DNA of 64,000 nucleotides from an uncultured Oscillospiraceae bacterium (lineage in GTDB: Bacteria; Bacillota; Clostridia; Oscillospirales; Oscillospiraceae), in assembly GCA_910588635.1 (NCBI GenBank), contig CAJUPW010000007.1, positions 5,192 through 69,191 of the forward strand, read 5' to 3'. The notes beneath the pieces are model-generated. The model saw only the letters and a list, made by a program, of their open reading frames with translations. It had not been told where the DNA came from and did not search any database. Below are positions 1 through 7,890 of this stretch, piece by piece. A program made the position numbers and the translations under genes. Each line of letters begins with the position of its first letter. Position 1 is the stretch's first letter.

Positions 1-76
1 GGGCGGCCTCCGGGCCGCCCCGCCTGCGGAACTCGCTCGATTTGAACAGGGCGGCGCAGAGGCCGCCCCCCTACGG
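1..76. repeat. GC-rich intergenic palindromes at window edge
   Basis: Positions 1-20 form a perfect 8-bp hairpin (GGGCGGCC / GGCCGCCC, loop TCCG). Positions 48-76 contain a second palindromic stretch ending in CCCCCTACGGA. The second motif recurs, often in the opposite orientation, at about 12197, 51866 and 61536, so it belongs to a small dispersed repeat family. No gene is seen in this piece. Confidence 0.55.
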
Positions 77-116
77 AAGAAAATCACGGGCCGGCCGGGT
101 AATTCCGGCCGGCCCG
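77..116 (-). terminator. Terminator of the xpt/BMP unit
   Basis: A 10-bp GC stem (CGGGCCGGCC at 87-96 with its complement at 107-116) lies just after the lipoprotein stop codon. On the minus strand it is followed by TGATTTTCTT, as expected for an intrinsic terminator. Confidence 0.75.
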
Positions 117-147
117 GTTCGGGTCTGCGTTGTTGGGGCGGGAGGAC

Positions 148-1461
148 TTAGCCCTCCACGACGCCCGCTACGTTGTAGTTCATCCCGCCCTTGATGACGC
201 CGTCATCCACAGAGGGGCCGCCGGCGGGGACGATCTCGGGGGCCATGTCCACCAGCTGGCCATCCACCAGCTGCTTGCCGTCGGACATCAGGGGGGCGTC
301 GGTCCTGACGATCTCCACCTTGCCGTCCTCAGAGATGTTGTAGCTCAGCTTCACACCGGAGAACACGTCCCACTCGCCGGAGACCATCAGCTCACGCACC
401 GCGTCCATCACGGCCTTGGTGTTGGGGGCGGCCACGGCCTCGTTCAGGGGGGAGGCGTCCACAAAGCCCTCGGCCAGGCCGGCGTAATAGGCGTTGCCGC
501 CCATGTTCTCCACGAACTTGGAGGCGTCGCCGTTGCAGTCCATGGCGGCCTTGATGGCGGTCTCATAGTACACGTTCCAATGCCAGATGGCGGAGGTCAG
601 GTGGGCAGCGGGGGCCTGCTCGGTCATGTCGGAGTTGTAGCCGCAGCCAAACACGTTATTCTGGGCAGCCACCAGCTGAGGCTGGGCGGAGTCGCAGTGC
701 TGGGAGATGACGCAGCAGTTGTACGCGTCCACCAGGGCCTGGGCGGCCTGCTTCTCCTTGGCCTCGTCGCCCCAGGTGTCAATCACGTTCACATGGACCA
801 CCGCGTCGGGGTTGACGGACTGGGCGCCCAGGGCGAAGGCGTTGATACCGGAACAGGTTTCGGCGTACTGGCGGTTGTAGGCGGCCACATAGCCGATGGA
901 GTTGTTGCCCAGCTCCACGGACTTCATGCCGGCGGCAATGCCGGCCAGGTAGCGGGCCTGATAGATGCGGCCGAAGTAGTTGTTGAAGTTGGTGTCGTTG
1001 GCCATATAGCCGGTGCCGTGGGAGAAGATTACGTCGGGGTAGTCGGCGGCCTTATCGTTCATGGAGTTGATATAGCCGAAGGAGATGCCGAACACGATGT
1101 CGGCCCCCTGGTTGACCACGGTGTCGATGGCGGTGGCCACGGCGGTGTCGTCGTTATCGGGCACGTTGTCCACCACGATCAGGTCGGCGGGGTCCAGACC
1201 CAGGGCCTTCATGGCGGTGGTGATGCCGTTGTGATGCTGGAAGGTGTAGCCGGCGGTATCGTTCTGGCTGGTGATATAGACGGCGCCCACCTTAAAGTCG
1301 GACTTGCCGTCCACAGGGGTGGACACGTCGGCGTCGGGCTGGCTTGCGGAGCTGGGGCTGCCAGCGGCGGAGCCGGGATTGCTGGTGCCGCCGTTGCCGC
1401 CGCAGGCGGCCAGGGATAGGCTCATGGCAGCGGCCAGAGCCAGCGCGAGAATTTTCTTCAT
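148..1461 (-). CDS. BMP/PnrA-family ABC transporter substrate-binding lipoprotein
   Basis: Extracellular solute-binding lipoprotein of the BMP family; characterised relatives (PnrA and others) bind purine nucleosides for an ABC importer. The N-terminus is a lipoprotein signal with lipobox LAAC ending at Cys20, followed by a Ser/Gly/Pro-rich tether to about residue 50 and a periplasmic-binding type 1 fold. The 437 aa length is somewhat long for the family because of the tether. The ATG is preceded by AAGGAGG. The gene starts 63 nt downstream of xpt on the same strand, which supports a purine salvage role. ATPase and permease genes are not in the window and could lie to its left. The family is clear; the ligand is inferred. 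Confidence 0.85.
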   Translation of the reverse strand: MKKILALALAAAMSLSLAACGGNGGTSNPGSAAGSPSSASQPDADVSTPVDGKSDFKVGAVYITSQNDTAGYTFQHHNGITTAMKALGLDPADLIVVDNVPDNDDTAVATAIDTVVNQGADIVFGISFGYINSMNDKAADYPDVIFSHGTGYMANDTNFNNYFGRIYQARYLAGIAAGMKSVELGNNSIGYVAAYNRQYAETCSGINAFALGAQSVNPDAVVHVNVIDTWGDEAKEKQAAQALVDAYNCCVISQHCDSAQPQLVAAQNNVFGCGYNSDMTEQAPAAHLTSAIWHWNVYYETAIKAAMDCNGDASKFVENMGGNAYYAGLAEGFVDASPLNEAVAAPNTKAVMDAVRELMVSGEWDVFSGVKLSYNISEDGKVEIVRTDAPLMSDGKQLVDGQLVDMAPEIVPAGGPSVDDGVIKGGMNYNVAGVVEG

Positions 1462-1503
1462 TCTGTTTCCTCCTTAAAGTACAGTTCGTTTCCTACCTTA
1501 TAT

Positions 1504-1529
1504 ATTAAAACCGGAAATCCGATTTTAAT
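1504..1529. other. AT-rich hairpin between xpt and the lipoprotein gene
   Basis: An imperfect inverted repeat, ATTAAAACCGG / CCGATTTTAAT with loop AAAT, overlaps the xpt stop codon. It could be a processing or attenuating hairpin that sets the ratio of the two products. Its function is inferred only. Confidence 0.4.
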
Positions 1530-2100
1530 CCACAAACGCCACCCCGGTCTCCTCACTCATGGACTTCACCCGGGCCAGGGATTCCACCCGGACACCCTTG
1601 GCGCGCAGGCGGCCGCCCCCGGGCTGGAAGGCCTTCTCAATCACGATGCCCGCCCCGGCCAGTCTGGCCCCGGCCTGATTCACCAGGTCGATGAGCCCTT
1701 CCAGGGCCGCGCCGTTGGCCAGGAAGTCGTCGATAATCAGAACGGTGTCATCCGGCCCCAAGAACTTCCTGGAGACGATCACGTCGTACACCTTCCCGTG
1801 GGTAAAGGACTCCACCTTGGTTGTGTATACCTCGCCGGCGATGTTTTTGGTCTGGCTCTTCTTGGCAAAGAGCACCGGGCAGTGAAAAGACTGCGCCGTG
1901 ATACAAGCGATCCCGATGCCCGAGGCCTCGATAGTCAAGATCTTGTTCACGCCGCAGTCCGCGAAGCGCCGCCGGAACTCCTTGCCGATTTCCCCCAAGA
2001 GGGCAACGTCAATCTGGTGGTTCAGAAAACTGTCCACCTTCAGCACGTCGTTCCCCTTCACTGTGCCATCCTGACGGATGCGCTGTTTGAGCAGCTCCAT
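1525..2100 (-). CDS. xpt: Xanthine phosphoribosyltransferase
   Basis: Cytosolic purine salvage enzyme that converts xanthine and PRPP to XMP. The protein follows the Bacillus Xpt pattern throughout: LKVDSFLNHQID near the N-terminus, the PRPP loop VLIIDDFLANG at about residues 120-130, and VIEKAFQPG near the end. I start at ATG 2100 (191 aa), which has AAGGCGG 9 nt upstream and matches known N-termini; a GTG at 2109 is in frame but badly spaced. The BMP lipoprotein follows on the same strand. I looked for a guanine-type riboswitch in the leader and did not see one. Confidence 0.93.
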   Translation of the reverse strand: MELLKQRIRQDGTVKGNDVLKVDSFLNHQIDVALLGEIGKEFRRRFADCGVNKILTIEASGIGIACITAQSFHCPVLFAKKSQTKNIAGEVYTTKVESFTHGKVYDVIVSRKFLGPDDTVLIIDDFLANGAALEGLIDLVNQAGARLAGAGIVIEKAFQPGGGRLRAKGVRVESLARVKSMSEETGVAFVD

Positions 2101-2130
2101 GGGTTCCACCGCCTTTTTGAAAATAACAGC

Positions 2131-2148
2131 GGCCCGAAGGTACGGGCC
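2131..2148 (-). other. Leader hairpin upstream of xpt
   Basis: GGCCCG/CGGGCC stem with a 6-nt loop, within the roughly 75-nt leader between the xpt promoter and its start codon. It has no T-tract and does not match a riboswitch class I know. The 2101-2420 intergenic stretch otherwise holds divergent promoters and a Noc-box-like palindrome. Confidence 0.4.
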
Positions 2149-2180
2149 ACATCGTCTTTATTGAAAATTACCACAGCTAC

Positions 2181-2209
2181 ATTGTACAAGAAAACCTTCC
2201 GGCTTTCAA
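2181..2209 (-). promoter_or_regulatory. Promoter for xpt
   Basis: On the minus strand, TTGAAA, a 17-nt spacer, then TACAAT. Good match to a housekeeping sigma promoter, about 75 nt before the xpt start. Confidence 0.65.
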
Positions 2210-2320
2210 TCTTTTTTTTTCGTTTATCCCCAGAATTTTGCACAATTTTGCAGGCCAATTCCTGTCATTTCCGGCAATTTTCTCCATTCTCTCCCGCCGC
2301 TCCCCCGCACTCCGCCCCTC

Positions 2321-2334
2321 TTTACCCGGGAAAT
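2321..2334. promoter_or_regulatory. Candidate Noc-binding site (NBS)
   Basis: TTTACCCGGGAAAT matches the Bacillus NBS consensus ATTTCCCGGGAAAT at 12 of 14 positions, including the full CCCGGGAAAT half. It lies just upstream of the -35 element of the noc promoter, suggesting autoregulation or a nucleation site. Binding is not demonstrated. Confidence 0.5.
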
Positions 2335-2337
2335 TTT

Positions 2338-2366
2338 TTGCCGGCGACCGCCTTCGACCTTATATT
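2338..2366 (+). promoter_or_regulatory. Promoter for noc
   Basis: TTGCCG, 17-nt spacer, TATATT, about 50 nt upstream of the noc ATG. Confidence 0.55.
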
Positions 2367-2420
2367 TTCCAATTTATGGTAATATCTGAATATAGACTAC
2401 GATTGAAAGGCGGATTTTTT

Positions 2421-3230
2421 ATGTGGCCACTACAAAAGAAGGGTCTTTTCGACTCCGGGCGCGTTTTGTTTCTGTCTGTAGACGCCATCTGCCCCAACCC
2501 CGGCCAGCCCCGGCGGGCCTTTGCCCAGTCCGACCTTGAGGAGCTGGCCGCCTCCATTCGGGAGCTGGGGCTCCTCCAGCCCCTCACCGTCCGCCGCCGG
2601 GAGGGCCGGTGGGAGCTGGTGGCCGGGGAGCGCCGGCTTCGGGCCGCCCGTCTGGCCGGCCTGGAGGAGGTCCCCTGTCTGTCCATCCAGACCGACGGAC
2701 AGGCCTCCTCCCTGCTGGCCCTGGTGGAGAACCTCCAGCGCCGGGACCTGGACTTCTGGGAGGAGGCCGCCGCTCTTCGGAAGCTTATCGACACCTACCA
2801 CATCTCCCAGGAGGAGGCCGCCCGGCGCATCGGCAAGAGCCCGTCCGCAGTGGCCAACAAGCTGCGGCTGCTGAAGCTGTCCCCCGATGTGCTCTCCCTG
2901 CTCCGGGACGGCGGGGCCACCGAGCGCCACGCCCGTGCCCTGCTCCGGCTGGACGCCCCGGAGCAGCAGCTGGAGGGCGCCCGGCAGGTGGTGAACCAGG
3001 GACTGACCGTGGCCCAGACCGAGGCCCTGGTGGACGGGATGCTTTCGTCCAAGGCGCACCCCGCCCGAAGGCGCCCTGTTTTTGTCATAAAGGACGTGCG
3101 CCTGTTTCTGAATACCATCACCCGCAGCCTGGACGTCATGCGCTCCGCCGGGGTAGACGCCCAGTGCAGCCGTCAGGACAGCGAGGACGCAATTACCCTC
3201 ACCATCCACATCCCCCGCCGGGCGGGGTAA
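2421..3230 (+). CDS. noc: Nucleoid occlusion protein Noc (ParB paralogue)
   Basis: ParB-fold CTPase that in Bacillus binds NBS sites and keeps the division ring off the nucleoid. Visible motifs are GERRLRAA (CTP pocket, about residue 70), ENLQRRDL, and the helix-turn-helix around SPSAVANKLRLLKL. The C-terminus (DVRLFLNTITRSLDVM ... LTIHIPR) follows the Noc rather than the Spo0J pattern. The N-terminus MWPLQKKGLF could serve as the short membrane-targeting helix of Noc. Start ATG 2421 has GAAAGGCGG upstream; 269 aa is close to the usual length. It is followed directly by parS and then soj-spo0J, the classic gene order. The ParB-family assignment is certain and Noc is very likely. Confidence 0.88.
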   Translation: MWPLQKKGLFDSGRVLFLSVDAICPNPGQPRRAFAQSDLEELAASIRELGLLQPLTVRRREGRWELVAGERRLRAARLAGLEEVPCLSIQTDGQASSLLALVENLQRRDLDFWEEAAALRKLIDTYHISQEEAARRIGKSPSAVANKLRLLKLSPDVLSLLRDGGATERHARALLRLDAPEQQLEGARQVVNQGLTVAQTEALVDGMLSSKAHPARRRPVFVIKDVRLFLNTITRSLDVMRSAGVDAQCSRQDSEDAITLTIHIPRRAG

Positions 3231-3246
3231 TGTTCCACGTGAAACA
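3231..3246. promoter_or_regulatory. parS site
   Basis: TGTTCCACGTGAAACA, an exact match to the parS consensus TGTTNCACGTGAAACA recognised by Spo0J/ParB. It abuts the noc stop codon and its last 4 nt overlap the following terminator stem. Confidence 0.95.
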
Positions 3247-3280
3247 TTGAGGCCGCGTAAGCGGCCTCAATGTTCTTTTT
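3243..3280 (+). terminator. Terminator after noc
   Basis: A 14-bp perfect stem (3243-3256 with 3261-3274, loop GTAA) followed by a T-rich tail. It separates noc from the soj promoter and overlaps the end of parS. Confidence 0.85.
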
Positions 3281-3299
3281 AAGAAAAATACAAAAACAG

Positions 3300-3328
3300 T
3301 TGAAATCCCCGCCGCCGGTTGATATAAT
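3300..3328 (+). promoter_or_regulatory. Promoter for soj-spo0J
   Basis: TTGAAA, 17-nt spacer, perfect TATAAT, 48 nt before the soj start. Confidence 0.7.
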
Positions 3329-3376
3329 GAGAAATTGCACAACAGCTATTTCTATTTTCCCGAGGAGGCCCGTCCC

Positions 3377-4129
3377 ATGGCCAAGATCATCGCCGTCGTC
3401 AACCAAAAGGGCGGGGTGGGCAAGACCACCACCACCGTCAACATCACCGCCGCCCTCCATTCTCTGGGCCGGCAGGTATTGTTATGCGACTTTGACCCCC
3501 AGGCCAACGCCACCTCCGGCATGGGGGTGGACAAGAACGCCGCCTCCCCCAATGTGTACGACGTACTGGTCAGCGGAGCCGACCCGGCCCGCGCGGTGGT
3601 GTCCACCAAGTTCGGCGACGTGCTGCCCTCCAACAAGGCGCTGGCCGGGGCGGGCATTGAGATGATCGGCATTGACAGCCGGGAGATGCTGCTGAAAAAC
3701 GCCTTGGACAGTCTGACGGAAAAGTACGACTACATCTTTATTGACTGTCCCCCCTCTCTGGAGCTGCTCACCGTCAACGCCCTGTGCGCCGCCGGGTCGC
3801 TGCTGGTGCCGGTACAGTGCGAATACTACGCCCTGGAGGGCCTGAGCGATCTGCTGGCCACCGTCCGGCTGGTGAAGCGGCGGCTGAATCCGGGGCTGTC
3901 CATGGAGGGGGTCCTGCTCACCATGTTCGACAGCCGGACCAACCTGTCCCTCCAGGTGGCGGAGGAGGTCAAGCGCCACTTCCCCGGGCAGGTGTACGCC
4001 ACCGTCATTCCCCGGAACGTCCGTCTGTCCGAGGCCCCCAGCCACGGCAAGCCCATCTCGGCTTACGATCCCTATTCCCGGGGCGCGGAGGCCTACAAGC
4101 TGCTGGCCGAGGAAATGATTGCGAGGTAA
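3377..4129 (+). CDS. soj: Chromosome partitioning ATPase Soj (ParA)
   Basis: ParA/MinD-family ATPase that works with Spo0J on origin segregation and, in Bacillus, on DnaA control. The deviant Walker A motif KGGVGKTTT lies at residues 10-18, and the Walker B region FIDCPPSLELLT follows near residue 120. ATG 3377 is preceded by GAGGAGG, giving 250 aa, the normal length; an upstream in-frame extension lacks an RBS. Its stop codon lies 4 nt before the spo0J start, so the two are translationally close. Confidence 0.95.
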   Translation: MAKIIAVVNQKGGVGKTTTTVNITAALHSLGRQVLLCDFDPQANATSGMGVDKNAASPNVYDVLVSGADPARAVVSTKFGDVLPSNKALAGAGIEMIGIDSREMLLKNALDSLTEKYDYIFIDCPPSLELLTVNALCAAGSLLVPVQCEYYALEGLSDLLATVRLVKRRLNPGLSMEGVLLTMFDSRTNLSLQVAEEVKRHFPGQVYATVIPRNVRLSEAPSHGKPISAYDPYSRGAEAYKLLAEEMIAR

Positions 4130-4133
4130 CAAT

Positions 4134-5027
4134 ATGGCAAAACGAAAGACAGAACTGGGTCTGGGCCGGGGGCTGAACGCCTTGCTGGGCGACCCAGACC
4201 TGCCGGAGCAGAACGAGGGTTCCGTCTCTCTGCCCATTTCCCAGGTGGAGCCCGGACTGAACCAGCCCCGGAAGCGCTTTGACGAGGAGGCTTTGTCCGA
4301 CCTGGCCGAGTCCATCCGGGTCCACGGAATCATTCAGCCCCTGACGGTGCGCCGGCTGGCCTCCGGCTACTACCAGATTATCGCCGGGGAGCGGCGGTGG
4401 CGGGCGGCCAAGGCCGCCGGGCTCCGGGAGGTGCCCGCCGTCATCATCGAGGCGGACGACCGCAAGGTGATGGAGCTGGGACTCATCGAGAATCTCCAGC
4501 GGGAGGACCTGAATCCCGCCGAGGAGGCCCGGGGCTACCGCACTCTGATGGAGGAATACGGCCTCACCCAGGAGCAGGTGGCCCGGCAGATGGGCAAGTC
4601 CCGGCCCGCCATTACCAACACCTTGCGGCTGCTGGCTCTGCCCGACGAGGTCATGAAGCTGGTGGAGGAGAACGCCCTCTCCGCCGGCCACGCCCGGGCC
4701 ATTCTGGGCGCCCCCACCGCTGCCTTGCAGAAGGAGGCGGCCGCCCGGGTGGTAAAGGAACAGCTCTCGGTCCGGCAGACCGAGGCGTTGATAAAGTCCC
4801 TCCAAAAGGAGAAGAAGGAAAGGCCCAAGACCCAGGGTCCCGACCTCTCCCTCTATCTGGGGGAGCTGGAAAAGGACCTGGCCGGTCGGCTGGGCCGAAA
4901 AGTAAAAATTGCTCACAAGGGAAAGAAAGGCCGGATCGAGCTGGAGTATTACAGCGACCAGGACCTGGAGGCCCTTCTGGCGCTGCTCCGCCGCTTGAAC
5001 GGTGAGGGGGGTGTTCCCCTTGCCTGA
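4134..5027 (+). CDS. spo0J: Chromosome partitioning protein Spo0J (ParB)
   Basis: parS-binding CTPase clamp that loads at parS and spreads, organising the origin. The N-terminus (LGLGRGLNALLGD) is the Soj-stimulating tail typical of ParB. GERRWRAAKAAG and ENLQREDLNP form the CTP-binding region, and GKSRPAITNTLRLL is the helix-turn-helix. The C-terminal dimerisation part is present. ATG 4134 is served by a GAGGT overlapping the soj stop. 297 aa is typical. Sites it could bind are at 3231, 5752 and 25377. Confidence 0.95.
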   Translation: MAKRKTELGLGRGLNALLGDPDLPEQNEGSVSLPISQVEPGLNQPRKRFDEEALSDLAESIRVHGIIQPLTVRRLASGYYQIIAGERRWRAAKAAGLREVPAVIIEADDRKVMELGLIENLQREDLNPAEEARGYRTLMEEYGLTQEQVARQMGKSRPAITNTLRLLALPDEVMKLVEENALSAGHARAILGAPTAALQKEAAARVVKEQLSVRQTEALIKSLQKEKKERPKTQGPDLSLYLGELEKDLAGRLGRKVKIAHKGKKGRIELEYYSDQDLEALLALLRRLNGEGGVPLA

Positions 5028-5628
5028 GGACCGCATAGAGACGCCGGCTCACTCCTCCCCGGCCCCCAGACGGCAGCCGGCCGGGGCTGGCAGAAGCCGG
5101 CGGCAGAGCTCAGTGCTCCGATATATCGCCGTGCTTTTTTTCGCCGCCTTTGTCCTGCTTCTGTTTACATTTATGATGGAGCGGAGACAATATCAGCGGC
5201 TCCAGGAGGAGAACCAGGACAACATCCGGCAGTCTGTCTCCGCCACTCAGACCCTCAACGGGATTCTGGAGAAGAACAATGCTCTGCAGGACCAGGTGAA
5301 ACAGTTGGAGCAGGAGCTTGCCCGGCAAAAGGCGGCTGCAAACGAATTTGAGGCCAGCCTGGCCGGCGCCACCGCCGCCCTCGCCCACACGGAGAACGTC
5401 CTTGCCTGGACCTCCCAGGCCATGGACTATTTCTGGCAGATCGACGAGGCCTACGTCCGGGGAAAGATCGGACTGTGCCGCAGTCTGATCGAGCAGCTGG
5501 AAAGTCCGGACACAACCCCCGAGGCGGGACCGCTGTCGGAGTACCTCCCAAAGGAGAGCGCCACCGGCAACGACCGCTTCTCCCCCTACGACAGGTATAT
5601 GGAGATTCGAAACAAAGTAATTAAGTAG
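5020..5628 (+). CDS. Membrane-anchored coiled-coil protein, unknown function
   Basis: I do not recognise a named family. The start is probably TTG 5020 (202 aa), preceded by AGGGGGG 8 nt upstream and overlapping the end of spo0J by 8 nt; GTG 5002 and GTG 5011 are in frame but poorly spaced. A basic, proline-rich N-terminus is followed by one membrane segment (about residues 33-52, IAVLFFAAFVLLLFTFMM). A long heptad-like coiled coil (LQEEN ... VKQLEQELARQKA) and a C-terminal globular part rich in acidic residues follow. The topology is a single-pass anchor with an external coiled coil. The overlap with spo0J suggests co-expression and perhaps a segregation or envelope role, which is inference only. 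Confidence 0.75.
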   Translation: MPEDRIETPAHSSPAPRRQPAGAGRSRRQSSVLRYIAVLFFAAFVLLLFTFMMERRQYQRLQEENQDNIRQSVSATQTLNGILEKNNALQDQVKQLEQELARQKAAANEFEASLAGATAALAHTENVLAWTSQAMDYFWQIDEAYVRGKIGLCRSLIEQLESPDTTPEAGPLSEYLPKESATGNDRFSPYDRYMEIRNKVIK

Positions 5629-5677
5629 CCGCCGAAGGCGGCCCCAAAGCACAACCCAGCGGAGCGGTTGTGCTTTG
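5629..5677. repeat. Intergenic inverted repeats before serS
   Basis: GCCGCC/GGCGGC hairpin followed by a perfect 13-bp inverted repeat (CCAAAGCACAACC at 5643-5655, GGTTGTGCTTTGG at 5665-5677, 9-nt loop). There is no T-tract. It may end the par transcript or act as a REP-like element. Confidence 0.6.
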
Positions 5678-5751
5678 GAGAGGCGGAGCAGTGGAATGAG
5701 TGAGCTTTCGCGCTTGCGCGGAGGCGAAGGATATGAAGCGTGCGACGACGA

Positions 5752-5767
5752 TGTTTCACGTGAAACA
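5752..5767. promoter_or_regulatory. parS site
   Basis: TGTTTCACGTGAAACA, a perfect 16-bp palindrome and exact parS consensus, located 23 nt before the serS start. Confidence 0.95.
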
Positions 5768-5790
5768 TTACGATAAAGGAGAGAATTACA

Positions 5791-7092
5791 ATGCTTGACA
5801 TTCGTTTTGTTCGAGAAAACCCCGACGCCGTAAAAGAAAACATCAAAAAAAAGTTTCAGGAGGAGAAGCTCCCCCTGGTAGACCGCGTGCTGGCTCTGGA
5901 CGCGGAAAACCGCGCTGCCATGTCCGAGGCCAACGAGCTCCGGGCCGCCCGGAACACCCTGAGCAAGCAGGTGGGGATGCTCATGGGCCAGGCTAAGAAG
6001 GACCCCTCCAAGCTGGCGGAGGCCGAGGAGGCCAAGGCCAAGGTGAAGGCCAATGCCGACCGGCTGGCCGAGCTGGAGCAGAAGGAGACCGAGCTGGCCG
6101 AGGAAATTCGGAAGATCATGCTGGTCATCCCCAACATCATCGCCCCCTCCGTCCCCATCGGTCCCGACGACAGCGCCAACGTGGAGGTGGAGCGCTTCGG
6201 AGAGCCCAAGACGCCCGATTTTGAGATTCCCTACCACACCGAGATCATGGAATCCTTCCACGGAGTGGATATGGACGCCGCCGGCCGGGTGTCGGGCAGC
6301 GGCTTCTACTACCTGCTGGGCGACGTGGCCCGGCTCCACGAGGCGGTGCTGGCCTACGCCCGGGACTTTATGATCGGTAAGGGCTTCACCTTCTGCATTC
6401 CCCCCTTTATGATCCACGGCAACGTGGTGGAGGGCGTCATGTCCCAAACCGACATGGAGGCCATGATGTACAAGATCGAGGGGGAGGACCTGTATCTCAT
6501 CGGCACCAGCGAGCACTCTATGATCGGCAAATTCATCGACCAGATCATCCCCGAGTCCTCCCTGCCTCAGACCCTCACCTCCTACTCCCCCTGCTTCCGC
6601 AAGGAGAAGGGCTCCCACGGCATTGAGGAGCGGGGCGTCTACCGCATCCACCAGTTTGAGAAGCAGGAGATGATCGTGGTGTGCCGGCCCGAAGACTCCA
6701 TGGACTGGTACGAGAAAATGTGGCGCTACTCGGTGGAGCTGTTCCGCTCCATAGATATCCCCGTGCGGCAGCTGGAGTGCTGCTCCGGCGACCTGGCCGA
6801 TTTGAAGGTGAAGTCCTGCGACATCGAGGCCTGGTCCCCCCGGCAGCAGAAGTACTTCGAGGTCTGCTCCTGCTCCAACCTGGGCGACGCCCAGGCCCGG
6901 CGGCTGAAAATGCGGGTGAAGGGCGAGAAGGGCACCTACCTGCCCCACACCCTGAACAACACCGTGGTAGCTCCCCCCCGTATGCTCATCGCTTTCCTGG
7001 AGAACAATCTCCAGGCCGACGGCAGCGTAGCGATCCCCAAGGTGCTCCAGCCTTACATGGGCGGCCTGGAGGTCATGAAGCCCAAAAAATAA
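5791..7092 (+). CDS. serS: Seryl-tRNA synthetase
   Basis: Class II aminoacyl-tRNA synthetase charging tRNA-Ser with serine. The N-terminal 100 residues form the long antiparallel coiled-coil arm (LDIRFVRENPDAV ...), then the catalytic core with GTSEHS, motif 2 around CFRKEKGSHG, and motif 3 near NNTVVAPPRMLIAFLE. 433 aa matches the family. AAAGGAGAG precedes the ATG. No T-box element is visible upstream, unlike in many Firmicutes; instead a parS site sits in the leader. Confidence 0.96.
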   Translation: MLDIRFVRENPDAVKENIKKKFQEEKLPLVDRVLALDAENRAAMSEANELRAARNTLSKQVGMLMGQAKKDPSKLAEAEEAKAKVKANADRLAELEQKETELAEEIRKIMLVIPNIIAPSVPIGPDDSANVEVERFGEPKTPDFEIPYHTEIMESFHGVDMDAAGRVSGSGFYYLLGDVARLHEAVLAYARDFMIGKGFTFCIPPFMIHGNVVEGVMSQTDMEAMMYKIEGEDLYLIGTSEHSMIGKFIDQIIPESSLPQTLTSYSPCFRKEKGSHGIEERGVYRIHQFEKQEMIVVCRPEDSMDWYEKMWRYSVELFRSIDIPVRQLECCSGDLADLKVKSCDIEAWSPRQQKYFEVCSCSNLGDAQARRLKMRVKGEKGTYLPHTLNNTVVAPPRMLIAFLENNLQADGSVAIPKVLQPYMGGLEVMKPKK

Positions 7093-7113
7093 GATCAATA
7101 AGGAGAGGCCATT

Positions 7114-7863
7114 ATGGGTATTTTTTCATTCTTTTCCCGGGACGACGAGGACGACGAGGAGCTGCTCTGGGAGACGGAACAGCAGCCCAGACAGGCGCCC
7201 TCCTCTCCGGAAGCCGCTCCTACCGGGGAGCTGTACGAGGGGATGCACCTGGACGTGATGACCAGAGAGGGCGATCCCTTGCTCTCCGGCCGGGTGACCG
7301 AGTTTTCCCCCGACTCCCTAACGCTGGGCCGGCTGCCCGGCGAGCTGTCCTTCAAGATTTCTCCCGTGGGGGCCGCGGTCAGCCTCAGCGGCTACGACAG
7401 ACGGCTGATCCCCATTTGCCTCAGCGGCGTCGTCCAGGAGTCTGGCCGGACCCTTCTCCGGCTGAAAAGCCTGAAGATTGAACACCATGTGGAGCACCGG
7501 GACAACTTCCGCCTCCCCTTCACCACACCGGTGTCTCTCTACCGCTCCGACGACGAGCGCCAGCGCAACCCCGAGGAGTGCACCCTGGTGAACATCAGCA
7601 CCGGCGGCTGCTGCGTGCAGTCGGAGTATGTCCACGTGGAGGACGAGGTGGTGCGCATCCGGGTCAAGCTGGAGGATTACGCCCCGCTGAACTTCCTGGG
7701 TCAGGTCGTCCGATGCGTGGAGCACGCCCCCGGTGTATTCTGGTACGGCATTCTGTTCGCCCAGCTCACCGAGCAGGAGATCACCGCGCTGAACAAGACC
7801 CTGTACAACCTCCAGATGGGCATTAAGCAGACCCACGTCCGGGGCGAAGAGGGCCACTGGTAA
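7114..7863 (+). CDS. PilZ-domain c-di-GMP receptor protein
   Basis: Probable cyclic-di-GMP binding protein with YcgR-like architecture. An acidic N-terminus (residues 1-25) precedes an N-terminal beta domain (to about 125) and a C-terminal PilZ domain. The PilZ signature is visible: the RxxxR box in HRDNFRLPF and NISTGGCC matching [D/N]xSxxG. It lies 21 nt after serS and before mscL, so its partner cannot be read from context; no flagellar genes are in the window. The family call is firm; the target is unknown. Confidence 0.85.
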   Translation: MGIFSFFSRDDEDDEELLWETEQQPRQAPSSPEAAPTGELYEGMHLDVMTREGDPLLSGRVTEFSPDSLTLGRLPGELSFKISPVGAAVSLSGYDRRLIPICLSGVVQESGRTLLRLKSLKIEHHVEHRDNFRLPFTTPVSLYRSDDERQRNPEECTLVNISTGGCCVQSEYVHVEDEVVRIRVKLEDYAPLNFLGQVVRCVEHAPGVFWYGILFAQLTEQEITALNKTLYNLQMGIKQTHVRGEEGHW

Positions 7864-7890
7864 GCGGCATTTGTAAGAAAGGCGATGTGT

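Noticed and set aside
2101..2180. Purine (guanine) riboswitch before xpt
   Set aside because: The conserved junction and loop sequences of the class are absent; only a single GC hairpin is seen.
2421..5027. Plasmid-type partition system because two ParB-like genes are present
   Set aside because: Gene order noc-soj-spo0J, parS sequence and closeness to dnaA identify the chromosomal system.
5680..5790. T-box riboswitch before serS, and likewise before hisS and aspS
   Set aside because: No AGGTGGNACC-type T-box or Stem I motifs; only glyS has one.
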